Shown: one piece after another, positions 15,873 to 26,215 of the stretch
Layout: each line of letters opens with the position of its first letter
Position numbering within the stretch: the stretch's first letter is position 1
Origin: Mycolicibacterium iranicum
GTDB taxonomy: Bacteria > Actinomycetota > Actinomycetes > Mycobacteriales > Mycobacteriaceae
Assembly (NCBI RefSeq): GCF_014190915.1
Contig: NZ_JACHVU010000001.1
Location: 124,001 to 188,000, forward strand
Reading direction: 5' to 3'
Length of the DNA stretch: 64,000 bases
Translations under genes and position numbers: made by a program
Notes under the pieces: model-generated
Seen by the model: the letters and a program-made list of their open reading frames with translations, nothing else
Told to the model about the DNA's origin: nothing
Databases searched by the model: none

Positions 15873-17321
15873 TCAGAACCCGTTCAGGACCCAGGCGAAC
15901 AGACCGACCAGGTATGCCATCACCGGGATCACCGACGCGTCCAGGCCGGTGGCGACGAAACCCAGCAGGCGCCGCATCGGCAGGGAGTAGGTCTCGGGCC
16001 GGCCCACCGACGGATTCAGGGCGACCAGTGCCCACGCCGCCACCAGGACCGCCAGCACCCCGAGTGCCACCCAGGCTGCGCCGTACCGGCCGGACACCGC
16101 GAACAGCCCCAGCAGCACCGCGGTGACGAGGTAGGAGTGACCCAGCAGCCAGGCCTTGCACGCCGCCGAGTCCCAGACCCGGGCCCGCAGCGCCGCGGCC
16201 AGCCCGGTCGCGGCCACCAGGTACCAGACCCACGGCGAGACGGAACCGTCCCCGGTGACAGCCGGCCACAGGAGCACGACCGATCCTGTGACGGCCAGCA
16301 GCACGCCGGCAGCGATGAACCCGGTCTGATGCGAATCGCCGGCGCGGATGCGCCGGGGCAGGTCTTCCAGGACGCGCAGCGGCGGCGCCGACGGGGCCGG
16401 GTCACCCGGTGCGGGGATGACCGGGACGGGCAGACGCGCGCACATCGCCGACAGCTGGGCCGCCTGCACGGTGATCAGCAGTGCGATCAGGATCAGGGCG
16501 CAGCCGATGCTGACCAGGGGCAGTGTCCACAGCGTGGCAGCGGCAGCGGCCAGCAGCACCCCGACGGCCGTCGCGGCCGACGCGGTGAACAGCGCGATCG
16601 CGCGCTCTCCGACGGTGATGCTGATGATCGACCATGCCGCGACTCCCGCCGCTCCGAGAACCACACTCGAGGAACCGAAGTCCCCCGGAACAGCCAACGC
16701 GAACGCTGCGGCGACCGAGGGCAGCGCCGCAGCGGCCAGGGCTGTCGCCAGGCGCGGGGAGCCGCTGCGGGCCACCAGCGCGCCCAGCACGGCGGCGATG
16801 GCGACACCGCTCACGGCGAACAGTCCGATCACCGAGTCGGCGACCATCCGGTGCGCAACGGCCAGCGCGGTGGCGACCAGGATCAGCCCGATCACGGCCA
16901 GCGTGGCACCCTGCTTGATCTGAGTGGTTCCCCAAGGCTTTTCGCGAGCGCGGGAGAAGATCATCGCGGCGTCGGCGATGTCCTCGACGATGCGGGGAGC
17001 GGGCGGGCCGGCCGGAACGGGCTGCAGCGCCAGCAGATCGCCGTCGACCACCCCGACCGTGTTCAACGTGGCGTCGAGGCTGAACGGGGCACCGCCGATG
17101 GGCGCGAGGCTCAGGAGCTCGGCCGCACCGACTGTGTCGTCCGACGGCGCCACGATGCGCTGGACGGCGGGGATGATCTCGCGCAACGGAAGCTGCGCGG
17201 GCAGCGCCACCTCGGTGAGCCGGGCGCCCTGATCGGTGTCGTCGTCACCGACCGGGGCGGTCAGTACGGCGACACGGACGATGGGCATCACCGTGTTCGG
17301 ACTTACAGCGGACTCTGGCAT
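15873..17321 (-). CDS. eccD3: ESX-3 membrane channel component EccD3
   Basis: A 482-residue protein with a ubiquitin-like N-terminal domain (about residues 12-105, VRVAVLTAP...VDGDLLALQP) followed by eleven or so hydrophobic helices up to the C-terminal AWVLNGF. EccD dimers form the bulk of the type VII inner-membrane pore. The gene overlaps espG3 by 19 bp at its start and has AGAAGA as ribosome site inside the espG3 3' end. A 35-bp gap separates it from mycP3. Confidence 0.92.
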   Translation of the reverse strand: MPESAVSPNTVMPIVRVAVLTAPVGDDDTDQGARLTEVALPAQLPLREIIPAVQRIVAPSDDTVGAAELLSLAPIGGAPFSLDATLNTVGVVDGDLLALQPVPAGPPAPRIVEDIADAAMIFSRAREKPWGTTQIKQGATLAVIGLILVATALAVAHRMVADSVIGLFAVSGVAIAAVLGALVARSGSPRLATALAAAALPSVAAAFALAVPGDFGSSSVVLGAAGVAAWSIISITVGERAIALFTASAATAVGVLLAAAAATLWTLPLVSIGCALILIALLITVQAAQLSAMCARLPVPVIPAPGDPAPSAPPLRVLEDLPRRIRAGDSHQTGFIAAGVLLAVTGSVVLLWPAVTGDGSVSPWVWYLVAATGLAAALRARVWDSAACKAWLLGHSYLVTAVLLGLFAVSGRYGAAWVALGVLAVLVAAWALVALNPSVGRPETYSLPMRRLLGFVATGLDASVIPVMAYLVGLFAWVLNGF

Positions 17322-18175
17322 CTGTCTTCTTTTCTCTCAGCCGTGGGTGGATCGAAGTTTCTGGTGACGGCGTGGTCGGGGAACCACGGGCCGTCGGGCA
17401 GGGCCGCGGTCAGGCGCTCGACCGCCGCGGCGACCGCCAGCGGGGCGCCCGGCGCGAAGGTGGAGATCCACTCGCCGTCACGAGCTTTCGTGGGGCTCAC
17501 CAGCACGCGGCCGCAGGTCGTATCGACGATGCTGACCCCGACGTCGGTGCTGACCCGGTGCCCGTCGCGGTGCTGCCCGGCCACGATCTCGACGTAGGTC
17601 CGGGTTCCCTCGAACGCGGCCACCACCACAGGGCGCGCACTCGGCGGGATGCCGAGATAGTCGAGCAGGTCGTGAACACCTGCGCCGTTGCGGATCTGTT
17701 CGTCGGCCCTGGCGCCGACGCGGGAGGGCAGCGAGAACTCCTCGAAACGCGCGGGCGCCTTTCCGGACAGTCCGGCTGTGAGCACCGGGACGAGCGCCTG
17801 AGGGTGGTCGAGCTCCAGCGCGGTGAAGGTCACGAGACCGCCGTTGCGCAGGGCCACCACGGTGCCCGACGCATCCCGCGCGACGATGCCGCGCAGGACG
17901 GCGCCGCGGCTACCGACGAACCTCAGCTCCAGCCACTGCGTCGGCCTGCACGCGCGGCGGATCCATTGCGCCACTGACGGATCGACGACCCGGTCGGCGG
18001 TCAGGACGCCCATGCGGCTCAGCCGCTCGGCCTGCTCCCTGTCGAACGTTTCCCGCTGCGAGAGATCGCCGTAGGGCGGCGTGATCGCCAGCACCCACGG
18101 ATACGATCCCGCTCCCAGGATGTCGGCGAGGAACCAGGCCGCCTCGGCGCTCAGCTCGACGGCATTAGCGTGCAC
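17303..18175 (-). CDS. espG3: ESX-3 PE-PPE chaperone EspG3
   Basis: A 290-residue cytosolic chaperone. The N-terminus (AVELSAEAAWFLADILGAGSYPWVLAITPPY) is characteristic of EspG3. EspG proteins bind the hydrophobic tip of cognate PPE proteins and keep PE-PPE dimers soluble for delivery to the secretion machine; here the partner should be PE5-PPE4. The start is GTG 18175, 9 bp after the esxH stop, with only weak Shine-Dalgarno complementarity. Confidence 0.92.
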   Translation of the reverse strand: MHANAVELSAEAAWFLADILGAGSYPWVLAITPPYGDLSQRETFDREQAERLSRMGVLTADRVVDPSVAQWIRRACRPTQWLELRFVGSRGAVLRGIVARDASGTVVALRNGGLVTFTALELDHPQALVPVLTAGLSGKAPARFEEFSLPSRVGARADEQIRNGAGVHDLLDYLGIPPSARPVVVAAFEGTRTYVEIVAGQHRDGHRVSTDVGVSIVDTTCGRVLVSPTKARDGEWISTFAPGAPLAVAAAVERLTAALPDGPWFPDHAVTRNFDPPTAERKEDRCQSPL

Positions 18176-18184
18176 GGGAATTCA

Positions 18185-18472
18185 TCAGCCCCACTTGGCG
18201 CCTTCGGCCTGGTCGCGCGCGGCCATCGACGTCGTGTTCATCTCGTGGGTGCTCGCCATCGCGCGGTAGGCCCGCACGAGTTCCTCCATGCTGGTGTTCC
18301 ACTGCGCCTGCCACGCCTGGTAGGTCATGCCGGTGTCACCCTGCCAGGCGCTCTTGAGCGCGGCCTGCTCGGCCGCGATGTCCGCGCCGATGGCCTGCAG
18401 TGCGCCCGCGTAGCTCGACATCTCGCCGGCGTGGTTGAGCATGGCGGGGTAGTTGAACATGATCTGCGACAT
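18185..18472 (-). CDS. esxH: ESAT-6-like secreted protein EsxH (TB10.4)
   Basis: A 95-residue WXG100 protein with the W43-Q-G45 turn between two helices. It pairs with EsxG and is exported by ESX-3. M. tuberculosis EsxH binds zinc through His14, His70, His76 and Glu77. Here His14, His76 and Glu77 are kept (MLNHAGEM and STHEMN), but position 70 is Arg (RAYRAMAS), so the site is incomplete by that template. A good ribosome site (GGAGGAATCCTG) precedes the ATG, consistent with high expression. It follows esxG after 32 bp. Confidence 0.95.
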   Translation of the reverse strand: MSQIMFNYPAMLNHAGEMSSYAGALQAIGADIAAEQAALKSAWQGDTGMTYQAWQAQWNTSMEELVRAYRAMASTHEMNTTSMAARDQAEGAKWG

Positions 18473-18504
18473 CAGGATTCCTCCGTGTGCTCGGGTGCGT
18501 CGGG

Positions 18505-18798
18505 TCAGACGACGGGGTAGTTGGCGGCGGCTGCGGCGTCTTCGGCGACGTATGCGCCCGCGGAATCACCGACGTTGGCCTGGGCCATGTCGAGAAGCGC
18601 GTTGATCTTCGCCGACACCTCGACGAAGCGGGCGTGTGCCGCCTGGAACGCCCCTGCCGACTCCCCCATGTGGAAGGCCTGCGCGGACTGGGCGGCCCCC
18701 TCGGCCTGGGCGATGGTGCTGCGCATCAGTCCTGCCTTCGCGCCGAACGTCGCCTCGGAGGCGACCATCTGCGGAATGTGAGCATCCAGGAGGCTCAT
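18505..18798 (-). CDS. esxG: ESAT-6-like secreted protein EsxG
   Basis: A 97-residue helical hairpin protein, partner of EsxH. It shows the EsxG N-terminus [12 protein letters not shown], a degenerate turn (FHMGES in place of WXG) and a C-terminal tail with the YxxxD/E-type secretion signal (YVAED). The heterodimer is needed for mycobactin-mediated iron acquisition through ESX-3. The start codon overlaps the PPE4 stop (ATGA) and has AAAGGAAAA upstream. Confidence 0.95.
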   Translation of the reverse strand: MSLLDAHIPQMVASEATFGAKAGLMRSTIAQAEGAAQSAQAFHMGESAGAFQAAHARFVEVSAKINALLDMAQANVGDSAGAYVAEDAAAAANYPVV

Positions 18799-20399
18799 GG
18801 GTTTTCCTTTCCTTGGTGGTGGTCGTGCTGATCATCTGTGGCGTCCGGGTCCCACGACCCGGGCAGCATCGGAGCCTTGGGGCCACCGCCGAACGAGTCG
18901 CCGGCCAGCGTGGTCAGGCCGCCCGCTTCCTCGGCGTCCTTGGCGACGGTGCCGGAGAATCCCATCGGCCCGGCGCCGCGCCCGGACGCCGCGACGCGCG
19001 GCTCGGGCGGCGACGACAATCCCGGGCCCGGCTCGTCGTCGTAGTCCATGAACGCGTCGGCGTAACCGCGTCCCTTGATCTCGTCCTTCTGCCTGCGGCG
19101 GCGCTTGCGGCGTTCGGCGGCGGAGGCCGCAACCCCCGACGCCGCCGCCGGAATCGACGCCGCCGGCGCCTTCGCACTCGTGGTGTCACGCACCGTCGGT
19201 GAGAAGCCTTCACCGGGGTCCCGTCCGGCGATCACATACGGCACGAACGGGGCTGCGGCCGCGGCCGCGCTCCCGGGGGCGGGGGCCGATCCGGCGGAGA
19301 CGGTGTTCGCCGAGATCGGCGCCCCGCTGGGCGCGGGCGGAGCGCTCATGGTGATCGGGGGGTTCTGCTGGTCGGGCCGTGCGGTCGCGGCCTGCTCCGG
19401 GGCCGCGGGCTCCTCGGCAGGCGATTCGAGCGGCGGCACGTTGAGCAGGCCGAGCAGGTGCTGGCCGATGCCGAGCACGATGGCCAGCGTCGTCGCCAGC
19501 AGCGGGAGGAGCAGCAGCGACGGGTACAGGATGGATGCGCCGACCCACGAGATCGCCTGGTAGGCAACCGCAGCCAGGAACGGGCCCCACACGATGAGGG
19601 CCTGCGCGGGATTGGTCAGGAAGTCGGTGATCAGCTGGATCGTGTTGCCGATCGGGTCGCGCAGGAAGTTGATGATGGGCTCGAACAGGAACCGCAGGAG
19701 CTCCCCGTACAGCCGGATGATGTCGGCGATGATGTTCGAGACATCCAGCGCCGCACCGGCGTCGGCGGCCAGAGGCTGTGCGGCCAGCGCCGACATGTCG
19801 GCGGCGACCCTGCCGGCCTCCCCCACCCCCGGCTTCAGCACGAACGGGGCCGGGGTGGACGCCGGTGTCGCGGCGAGAGCGGCACCCGAGACCGCTTGAT
19901 ACGTCGCCATCGCGGTGGCGGCCTGAATCCACATCCGGACGTAGTCGGCTTCGTTCAGCGCGATCGGGATCGTGTTGATGCCGAGGAAGTTCGTCCCGAC
20001 CAGGACCGCGTGCGTGGTGTGGTTGAGCGCCAGTTCGGGCAGGGTGGGCATCATCGCCAGCGCCGACGAGTACGCGGCCGCCGCCGTTTCGTGCTGCACC
20101 GCCGCCGCCGCGCTGTTCGCGCTCTGCTGGGCCAGCCACGTGAGGTAGGGGGTGTGCGCCGCGACGTACTGCTCGGAGCTCGGTCCCTCCCAGGATCCGG
20201 ACTGCACGCCGGCCAGGATGCTGGTGAGCTCTGCTGCCGCAGAGGCATATTCGGTGCTCAGCGACTGCCAGGCGCCCGACGCGGCCATCAGTGACCCCGG
20301 CCCGGGGCCGCTGCTGAGCAGCGCCGAGTGGACCTCGGGGGGCAGCGCCATCCACACGGGAGCTGTCACCGGGGCGAGCGAAGCGACGGGGGATGTCAT
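18795..20399 (-). CDS. PPE4: PPE family protein PPE4 (ESX-3 associated)
   Basis: A 534-residue PPE protein. The N-terminal PPE domain is about 180 residues and begins near [13 protein letters not shown], with the WEGPSSEQY hairpin. A middle hydrophobic part follows ([31 protein letters not shown]) and then a Pro/Ala-rich, basic then acidic C-terminus that includes [13 protein letters not shown]4 is exported with PE5 through ESX-3 and is needed for siderophore use in M. tuberculosis. The start lies one base after the PE5 stop. The KR-rich block after the membrane-like region is unusual for a secreted protein. Confidence 0.92.
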   Translation of the reverse strand: MTSPVASLAPVTAPVWMALPPEVHSALLSSGPGPGSLMAASGAWQSLSTEYASAAAELTSILAGVQSGSWEGPSSEQYVAAHTPYLTWLAQQSANSAAAAVQHETAAAAYSSALAMMPTLPELALNHTTHAVLVGTNFLGINTIPIALNEADYVRMWIQAATAMATYQAVSGAALAATPASTPAPFVLKPGVGEAGRVAADMSALAAQPLAADAGAALDVSNIIADIIRLYGELLRFLFEPIINFLRDPIGNTIQLITDFLTNPAQALIVWGPFLAAVAYQAISWVGASILYPSLLLLPLLATTLAIVLGIGQHLLGLLNVPPLESPAEEPAAPEQAATARPDQQNPPITMSAPPAPSGAPISANTVSAGSAPAPGSAAAAAAPFVPYVIAGRDPGEGFSPTVRDTTSAKAPAASIPAAASGVAASAAERRKRRRRQKDEIKGRGYADAFMDYDDEPGPGLSSPPEPRVAASGRGAGPMGFSGTVAKDAEEAGGLTTLAGDSFGGGPKAPMLPGSWDPDATDDQHDHHQGKENP

Positions 20400-20400
20400 G

Positions 20401-20709
20401 TCAGCCGCGGGCGATCAGGTAGGTCGAGGCGGCCAGCGCATCCCCGCTGACATAGCTGGCCGCGGATTCGCCCACCCCGAGGCCCGAACGGCCGAGCTCC
20501 TCGACACCCTGGGCGGCCACTGCCTGATGCTGTGCGCCGTGGGCGCTGAAGCCCGCCGCGGTCTGCAGCGACACCGCGTCGGCGCCCGGTGGCAGGACGG
20601 CGCTCACCACGGGGGCCGCTGCGGCGTGCGCGGCGGCCATCCGGGCGGTGAGTGCCTCCACGGCCGCGCTCGCGGCGGTCAGGCCTTCCGGAACTACTCG
20701 CAGGGTCAT
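20401..20709 (-). CDS. PE5: PE family protein PE5 (ESX-3 associated)
   Basis: A 102-residue PE protein consisting of the PE domain only ([17 protein letters not shown]..., with Pro-Glu at residues 7-8). It ends in a YVSGD (YxxxD) secretion signal. It forms a helical bundle with PPE4, whose start lies one base beyond the PE5 stop. Its ATG shares one base with the eccC3 stop (TGATG). It is shown inside a longer open frame running to 21153, but the PE domain begins exactly at ATG 20709. Confidence 0.93.
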   Translation of the reverse strand: MTLRVVPEGLTAASAAVEALTARMAAAHAAAAPVVSAVLPPGADAVSLQTAAGFSAHGAQHQAVAAQGVEELGRSGLGVGESAASYVSGDALAASTYLIARG

Positions 20710-23700
20710 CAGCTGTATTCCTTTCCGCTGTATCCGGTGTGCGCGACCGCACTCTCGGCGAGGGGATTGACGAGCTGCACGAAGGTGGGGGTGTCCGAGT
20801 CGTCGAGCAGCATGGCGCGGCCCACGGGCAGTCTGTGGAAGCGGTGCCCGCGGATCTTGCCGCTGTCCTGCGGGTTGCCCGACAGCAGCAGGGTGGTGGC
20901 CTGCAGATCGTTGAGTCGCCGCAGCAGTGGCGCCGTCATCACCGCGTGCGCCGACCCGGCGGCCCTGGCGGTGACGATCACGCGCAGGCCCAGCTCGGGG
21001 GCCTGGGCGAGCAGCCCGATCAGGGACGTCCACGGCCGCTGACCGGCGAACGGTCCACTGACCGCGGGGCCGTCGGGAATCTGGTCGACGTCGTCGACGA
21101 TCAGGTAGTGCAGGTGGTCGCCCGTACCGTCGGCGCCGTTGCGGTAGGTCCACCCGCTCAGCTCCTGCGGGGTCAATCCGGCTGGGGGACGCCGCTTTTC
21201 GAGCAGCGCGGACAGCCCGAGCATCGCCGGCAGGACGCGGTCGATGTTGGGGGTGTACTCGTTGTCCGGGAAGATCGGCTCGTCGACGAGTTGCAGGCGC
21301 CGGTCGATCACCGTGAACGCGACCTGATCGGGTCGGGAGTTCTCCCGGATCGTGCGGATCAGGTGGCGCAGCAGCGTCGTCTTGCCCGTCTTGGTGTCGC
21401 CGAAGACCACCATCAACGGGTTGTCGGCGAAGTCGACCGCGACCGACGCGAGGTCCTCTTCGCGCTGCCCGATGACCACCCGTTCCGGCGCCGGGTAGAG
21501 GGTGCCCAGCGCACTGGGCGCGAGGCTCGTCGGCAGCAACCGCACCGGGGGCGCGCTCTGACCCGGGTGGCGGGCGTTGAGCGCGGCGATGGATTCGGTG
21601 GCCGGCCGCGCGAACAGGAAGTGTTCGGCGGCCATGGTGAGCCCGCGCCCGGGCTGATCTGCCGGCACGCTCTCGGCGGGCTTGCGCAGCGCACCCACGA
21701 CCCGCACATTGCTGTCGTGCGCGTCGTGCAGACGCAGTTCGAGCCGCAGGCCGAGCCCGTCGCGCATCGCCAGCGGCACCTCGAGCCAGTTCGGGGTGGT
21801 GATGACGACGTGGATGCCGTACGACAGCCCGGTGTTGACCAACTCGGTCACCTTGGCCAGCAACGGGTTACGCGTGTTGAAGGTGTCGGTGTTGTCCCTG
21901 CTGAACGCGTACAGGTTGTCGATCAGCAGGAAGACCTCGCCGTAGCCGTCCCGGTACTCGCCGTTGGCGATCGCCGCGCCCTGGCGCTGCCGAGCGCGCA
22001 GCAACTGCTCGAGTTCACCGAACGTGCGCCTGATACGTTCGGGCTCCAGCGGGGACGCCACGCTGCCGACGTGTGCCAGCCCGTCCAGGACACGCAGCTG
22101 ACCGCCGCCGTAGTCCAGGCAGTAGAACGATACGTCGCCGGGGGCGTGCAGTTCGGCTGCGGACAGCACGAATGTCTGCAGCGCGGTGGACTTCCCGGAC
22201 TTCGGGCCGCCGTGGATGACCATGTTGGCCGCCGCCGAGGTCGCGTCGAAGACCAGTGGATCGCGGCGCATGTCGAAGGGGCGGTCGATCTCGCCGAGCG
22301 GCCAGCGCCACTGCCGGGATGCGACGCCGGACCGGGCGAGCACGTCGCGCAGCGGGAGCGCCTCCTCCAGGGGCGGCAGCCACAGCCGGGGCGCGCGCGG
22401 CCCGTACTGGGCGAGCTGGTCGCCGATCGTGGCGATCAGCTTGCGCGGCGGGAGGACCTCGACGTCGGCGCCGTCGTCGACGATGACGGTGTCGGGTTCC
22501 GGATCGACCCATCCGGCGCTGAACAGCTGCGGCTTCGGGACCGCGTGCACGACGACCGAGCGATCGACGCGCGGCGGCTCGTAGATCCCGTCGACGTAGG
22601 TGCTGCGGAACTTGACGGGCAATGCCCCGGGGGCGGGCACCAGAAAGCCAACTCCCTTGTGCTCCCGGCCCGATTCGATGTGGTAGGCGTCTTCGACACC
22701 GATGATCTGCCGGGACACGCTCGGGCTCGCGACCTTGAGGCCGACGCGGTAGGACGTGTTCTTGTCGATGTCCTTGATGCGTCCGACGTCGAGCGTCTGC
22801 GAGGCGAACAGCAGGTGGATCCGGAACGACCGGCCCTTACGCGCGACGTAGTCGAACAACTCGGCGTACTCGGGGTGGTCGGCGAGCATCAGGGTGAACT
22901 CGTCGGCGACCACGAGCAGGGTCGGGATGGGCGGCAGGTCGTGCCCTTCGGCGATCGCGTTCTCGTATTCGGTGACCGAGTTGAAGGCGCTGCCCTGCAC
23001 CCGCCGTCCGGTGTCCTTGAGGAGCTGCTCGCGGCGGGCGACCTCGCCGCGCAGTGTGTCGGCGAAACGATCTGCCAGCGAACGCTTCTCGGCCATGTTC
23101 GAGATGACGGCGACGACCTGCGGGAAGTTGCGGAAGATGTCGGCGCCTGCCTCGCCCTTGAAGTCGGCGTAGATCACGATGAGGCGTTCGGCGGAATGCG
23201 TGGTCAGCAGCGACAGCAGGATCGACATCAGGGTCTGCGACTTGCCCGAGCCCGTCATGCCGATCATCAACCCGTGCGGGCCCATTCCGCCTTCGGCTTC
23301 GTCCTTGAGGTCGAAGATCAGCGGCTCACCGGTGGAGGTGACCCCGATCGGGACGCGCAGCTCGTCGTCGCGGTTGCGTGGCGCCCACAGCGCGGCGACG
23401 TCGAGGGCCGACGCGTCCGGGATGCCCAGCAGCGTGGTGAAGGTCGCGCCGCTGGTCGTCGCGGAGCGGCCGTGGCCGGGGTTGGAGTCCCACCGGGACA
23501 ACCGCCGGGCGATGTGGCGCGCGTCGTCGGAGCCGAGGCTGTCGGCCCGATCGACGTAGCCGGCCCAGGTTCCGTTCTGCCAGCGCGTGATCCGGCCGTC
23601 GGCGACCCGCAGGACGGGACGTTCCGGATCCGGGTACTGCTCGCGATCCGGTTCGGTGGTGGCGCGGTGGATCACCGTGACGCCGGCCAGGCCGCGGCCG

Positions 23701-24686
23701 ACGAAGTCGGCGGGGTCGGCATCGGGGTCGTCGAGAACGATGAGCAGATGTTTGGTGGTGGCCGACCCGTCACCGGTGAAGGCACCGCGCTCGGCCAGCG
23801 CCGGCGCGAGCAGGCGGCGCAGGTCCGCGGCGTCGGCGGCCAGGTAGCGCGCCGGGCCGACGCCGTCGACCCGGCCCGGGATGTCGACGTGAGGCAGCCA
23901 CTTGAGCCACGACCAGGAGTTGGACTCCACTCCGGTTCCGGCGTAGGCGATTCCGAGTACCGACGGGTCGTGCCAGGTCATGGCCTGGGCGATCCATGCG
24001 CGCAGGGCGCCGGTGACCTCGGAGCCGGTGCCGGTCACCGCGATGCGCGCGACGCGGGCCAGGTCGATCCCGGTGGGCGCGGCGTGCAGCGTGCGCTGTG
24101 TGTCGAGGAGGCCACGCAAGGTGCTGTGCGACACGGGCTCCAGGTCGATCTCGTTCGCGGTGTCCTTGACCCGCAGGGTGGCGGCCAGGGCCTGGTCGTG
24201 CAAGCCGGCGCGCAGGATCAGGAAGTCGCTGTCGTGCGGGTCGCGTTCCCACTGCCTACGGGTTCCCGGGATACGGGCCAGCGCAGCGGGTTCCGGATGC
24301 GACCACTCCAGCGCCGCACGCTGTTCATCGGCGTGGGCGCGGACGTTGTCCCGAACCACCGACAGGTAGCGCAGGTAGTCGGCGCGCTCGGCGTCGACCT
24401 CCTCGGTACGCATCTTGTTGTCGGTGCCGCGGTAGAGGGCGGTCGCGGCGAGCAGCAGCACGAACGGGAAGAACAGCGTGGTCGGCGAGATCAGCCGCAG
24501 CCCCGTCGCGACGAGCGCCACGATCATCCCGACGATGAGGATGACGATCAGGTACGGCAGCGCGCGTCGCAGCAGCGAGGGCGGTACGACGCGGGGCAGT
24601 TCGGGGGGCGGTTCGATGGCGATGGCGCCCTTGCGCACCACCGGGGCCGGCACCCGCTTGCGGTGCTCGAAGATCAACCTGCTCAT
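20709..24686 (-). CDS. eccC3: ESX-3 FtsK/SpoIIIE-type ATPase EccC3
   Basis: A 1325-residue motor protein. Two transmembrane helices lie near residues 43-82. Three tandem FtsK/SpoIIIE ATPase modules follow, with Walker A motifs at about 476-483 (GMTGSGKS), 826-833 (GGPKSGKS) and 1096-1103 (GDTKTGKT); the first has a classical Walker B (VVADEF). EccC recognises the C-terminal signals of Esx and PE substrates and powers export. Unlike ESX-1, the protein is a single chain, as expected for ESX-3. It overlaps eccB3 by 4 bp and PE5 by 1 bp. Confidence 0.96.
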   Translation of the reverse strand: MSRLIFEHRKRVPAPVVRKGAIAIEPPPELPRVVPPSLLRRALPYLIVILIVGMIVALVATGLRLISPTTLFFPFVLLLAATALYRGTDNKMRTEEVDAERADYLRYLSVVRDNVRAHADEQRAALEWSHPEPAALARIPGTRRQWERDPHDSDFLILRAGLHDQALAATLRVKDTANEIDLEPVSHSTLRGLLDTQRTLHAAPTGIDLARVARIAVTGTGSEVTGALRAWIAQAMTWHDPSVLGIAYAGTGVESNSWSWLKWLPHVDIPGRVDGVGPARYLAADAADLRRLLAPALAERGAFTGDGSATTKHLLIVLDDPDADPADFVGRGLAGVTVIHRATTEPDREQYPDPERPVLRVADGRITRWQNGTWAGYVDRADSLGSDDARHIARRLSRWDSNPGHGRSATTSGATFTTLLGIPDASALDVAALWAPRNRDDELRVPIGVTSTGEPLIFDLKDEAEGGMGPHGLMIGMTGSGKSQTLMSILLSLLTTHSAERLIVIYADFKGEAGADIFRNFPQVVAVISNMAEKRSLADRFADTLRGEVARREQLLKDTGRRVQGSAFNSVTEYENAIAEGHDLPPIPTLLVVADEFTLMLADHPEYAELFDYVARKGRSFRIHLLFASQTLDVGRIKDIDKNTSYRVGLKVASPSVSRQIIGVEDAYHIESGREHKGVGFLVPAPGALPVKFRSTYVDGIYEPPRVDRSVVVHAVPKPQLFSAGWVDPEPDTVIVDDGADVEVLPPRKLIATIGDQLAQYGPRAPRLWLPPLEEALPLRDVLARSGVASRQWRWPLGEIDRPFDMRRDPLVFDATSAAANMVIHGGPKSGKSTALQTFVLSAAELHAPGDVSFYCLDYGGGQLRVLDGLAHVGSVASPLEPERIRRTFGELEQLLRARQRQGAAIANGEYRDGYGEVFLLIDNLYAFSRDNTDTFNTRNPLLAKVTELVNTGLSYGIHVVITTPNWLEVPLAMRDGLGLRLELRLHDAHDSNVRVVGALRKPAESVPADQPGRGLTMAAEHFLFARPATESIAALNARHPGQSAPPVRLLPTSLAPSALGTLYPAPERVVIGQREEDLASVAVDFADNPLMVVFGDTKTGKTTLLRHLIRTIRENSRPDQVAFTVIDRRLQLVDEPIFPDNEYTPNIDRVLPAMLGLSALLEKRRPPAGLTPQELSGWTYRNGADGTGDHLHYLIVDDVDQIPDGPAVSGPFAGQRPWTSLIGLLAQAPELGLRVIVTARAAGSAHAVMTAPLLRRLNDLQATTLLLSGNPQDSGKIRGHRFHRLPVGRAMLLDDSDTPTFVQLVNPLAESAVAHTGYSGKEYS

Positions 24687-26215
24687 GGGGTCTCCACTCG
24701 GGCCGGCGCGGCATTGGGCGCCAGGGTGTCGTGGGCCAGCAGCGCGTCGTCACGCGACAGCGTGGGCCCCTCGGCGAATTGGGACAGCACCGACCACGGG
24801 ACGGGCAGCGGTGCGGAGGTGAGGCCGAGCGCCGACACGGTGTCCGAATCCGAACCGGTGGCAGCGGCGTTGTCGATGCCGTAGCGCACTCCGGTGTCGC
24901 TCACCCAGAACAGCGATCCCGAACTCTCGACGAAGTACCCGCTGCCCGGGGGCAGGGCTACCTGGTTCGCCGGCCCGTCCGGGGCGCCGGAGCTCACCAG
25001 CCCCACGGTGCGCAGCCCGTCCGGGACCGGGAGTGCGGCGCCCGACAGCAACGTCAGCGAACTGGTCTGTGCGCCCTCGGGTTTCGACCACGCCGCGCAG
25101 AGGACGGGGTCGGCTGCGGTGTCGACGAGGGTGACGCGCTCGCGCGGGTAGGCCTCGGTGTTCACGGCGCGCGCCTCGGGGATGCGCGCCACGACATCGG
25201 CGTCCAGGCGCGGAGGCGCGGCGAGGCCCCACGAGTTGGTGTTGCGCAGGATCGCCGCCACCACCGGGGAGACCGGTTGCAGTCCGTCGGTCAGCACCAC
25301 GTAGTGCCGCATGCTGTCGGCCGAGCCGTCGGTGTCGAATGCCACCACGACCGCGCCCACCGGGAACGGTTCGGGCAGGCCGATGTTCGAGGGCAGGCCG
25401 GCGTTCGGGACGGCCGGGCTCGTCAGCGCGGGCGCTTCCGGGATCGCGTTGAACAGGCCGACGGCGATCGGTTGCGGCGCAGCGGCGTCCACGCCGATCC
25501 CGAGGCCCGAGGTGACCGCGCGGTCGGCGAGGTCGACGGGGCTGCGCTTTCCGTCCCACAGCAGCCACGTCCGGCCGCCGTTCTCGGCCAGGACGGCCTG
25601 GCCCGAGGCGAGCGTGGCCGCCCGTTCGCCGCTCTCGTCGGGCCTGCCCGCGATCACGGTGACGCCGGTGACGTCGCCTGCGGCGGCGTCGCACACCGTC
25701 CAGTACGCGTCGCGAGTCGTGTTGGCCACCATGCGTTCCGGGGCGCCGGGAATGCCGAGCAGATTACCGCGGGGGAACTGGTCGAGCTCGCTGCTCTTGA
25801 CCATGGCCGGGTTGTCCGCCCGGCCGGTGATCAATCGCGCGGACGTCAGATTCAGCACCGGATGGAGCTGGTCTCCGAGCCGCACGTAGAGCGCCGCGGT
25901 GTCCCGGTCGGCCAGGACCGCATCGGTTCCCGCGTCCCCGGACGGCCGGATCAGCGAGAACAGGAAGCAGCCGATGACGCCGGTCACGAGGATCAGCGCG
26001 CCGACGAGCACGGAGCGCGACTGGGTGCGCAGCGGATCGACGAGCATCCTGGTGTCGTGCAGCGCCACGCCGGAGGCGATGCGGCGCATGACGAACCGCC
26101 AGCCGGTGACCTGGTGGCGCGTCACGAAGCCACGCCGGTAGGTGACCTGCTCGGGATTCTCGTTGGTGGGGGTACGCGAGGTGAACGACCGCCGCTCCCC
26201 GTCCGGGGTGCTCAC
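24683..26215 (-). CDS. eccB3: ESX-3 membrane complex protein EccB3
   Basis: A 510-residue single-pass protein. A short cytosolic N-terminus (about 70 residues, with [19 protein letters not shown]) leads to one transmembrane helix near residues 72-93 ([17 protein letters not shown]). A large periplasmic region with repeat R1-R4-type domains follows, containing a probable disulfide pair (YWTVCDAA and DPVLCAAW). EccB forms the periplasmic face of the ESX channel and associates with MycP. It overlaps eccA3 and eccC3 by 4 bp each. Confidence 0.94.
   Translation of the reverse strand: MSTPDGERRSFTSRTPTNENPEQVTYRRGFVTRHQVTGWRFVMRRIASGVALHDTRMLVDPLRTQSRSVLVGALILVTGVIGCFLFSLIRPSGDAGTDAVLADRDTAALYVRLGDQLHPVLNLTSARLITGRADNPAMVKSSELDQFPRGNLLGIPGAPERMVANTTRDAYWTVCDAAAGDVTGVTVIAGRPDESGERAATLASGQAVLAENGGRTWLLWDGKRSPVDLADRAVTSGLGIGVDAAAPQPIAVGLFNAIPEAPALTSPAVPNAGLPSNIGLPEPFPVGAVVVAFDTDGSADSMRHYVVLTDGLQPVSPVVAAILRNTNSWGLAAPPRLDADVVARIPEARAVNTEAYPRERVTLVDTAADPVLCAAWSKPEGAQTSSLTLLSGAALPVPDGLRTVGLVSSGAPDGPANQVALPPGSGYFVESSGSLFWVSDTGVRYGIDNAAATGSDSDTVSALGLTSAPLPVPWSVLSQFAEGPTLSRDDALLAHDTLAPNAAPARVETP

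Noticed and set aside
14476..16269. 597-codon version of MycP3
   Set aside because: The first 144 codons overlap eccD3 out of frame; the signal peptide begins at 15837.
20652..24884. 1410-codon open frame on the plus strand
   Set aside because: It lies antisense to eccC3, whose motifs and operon context are unmistakable; its low-complexity Arg/Gly/Val-rich translation is typical of a high-GC shadow.
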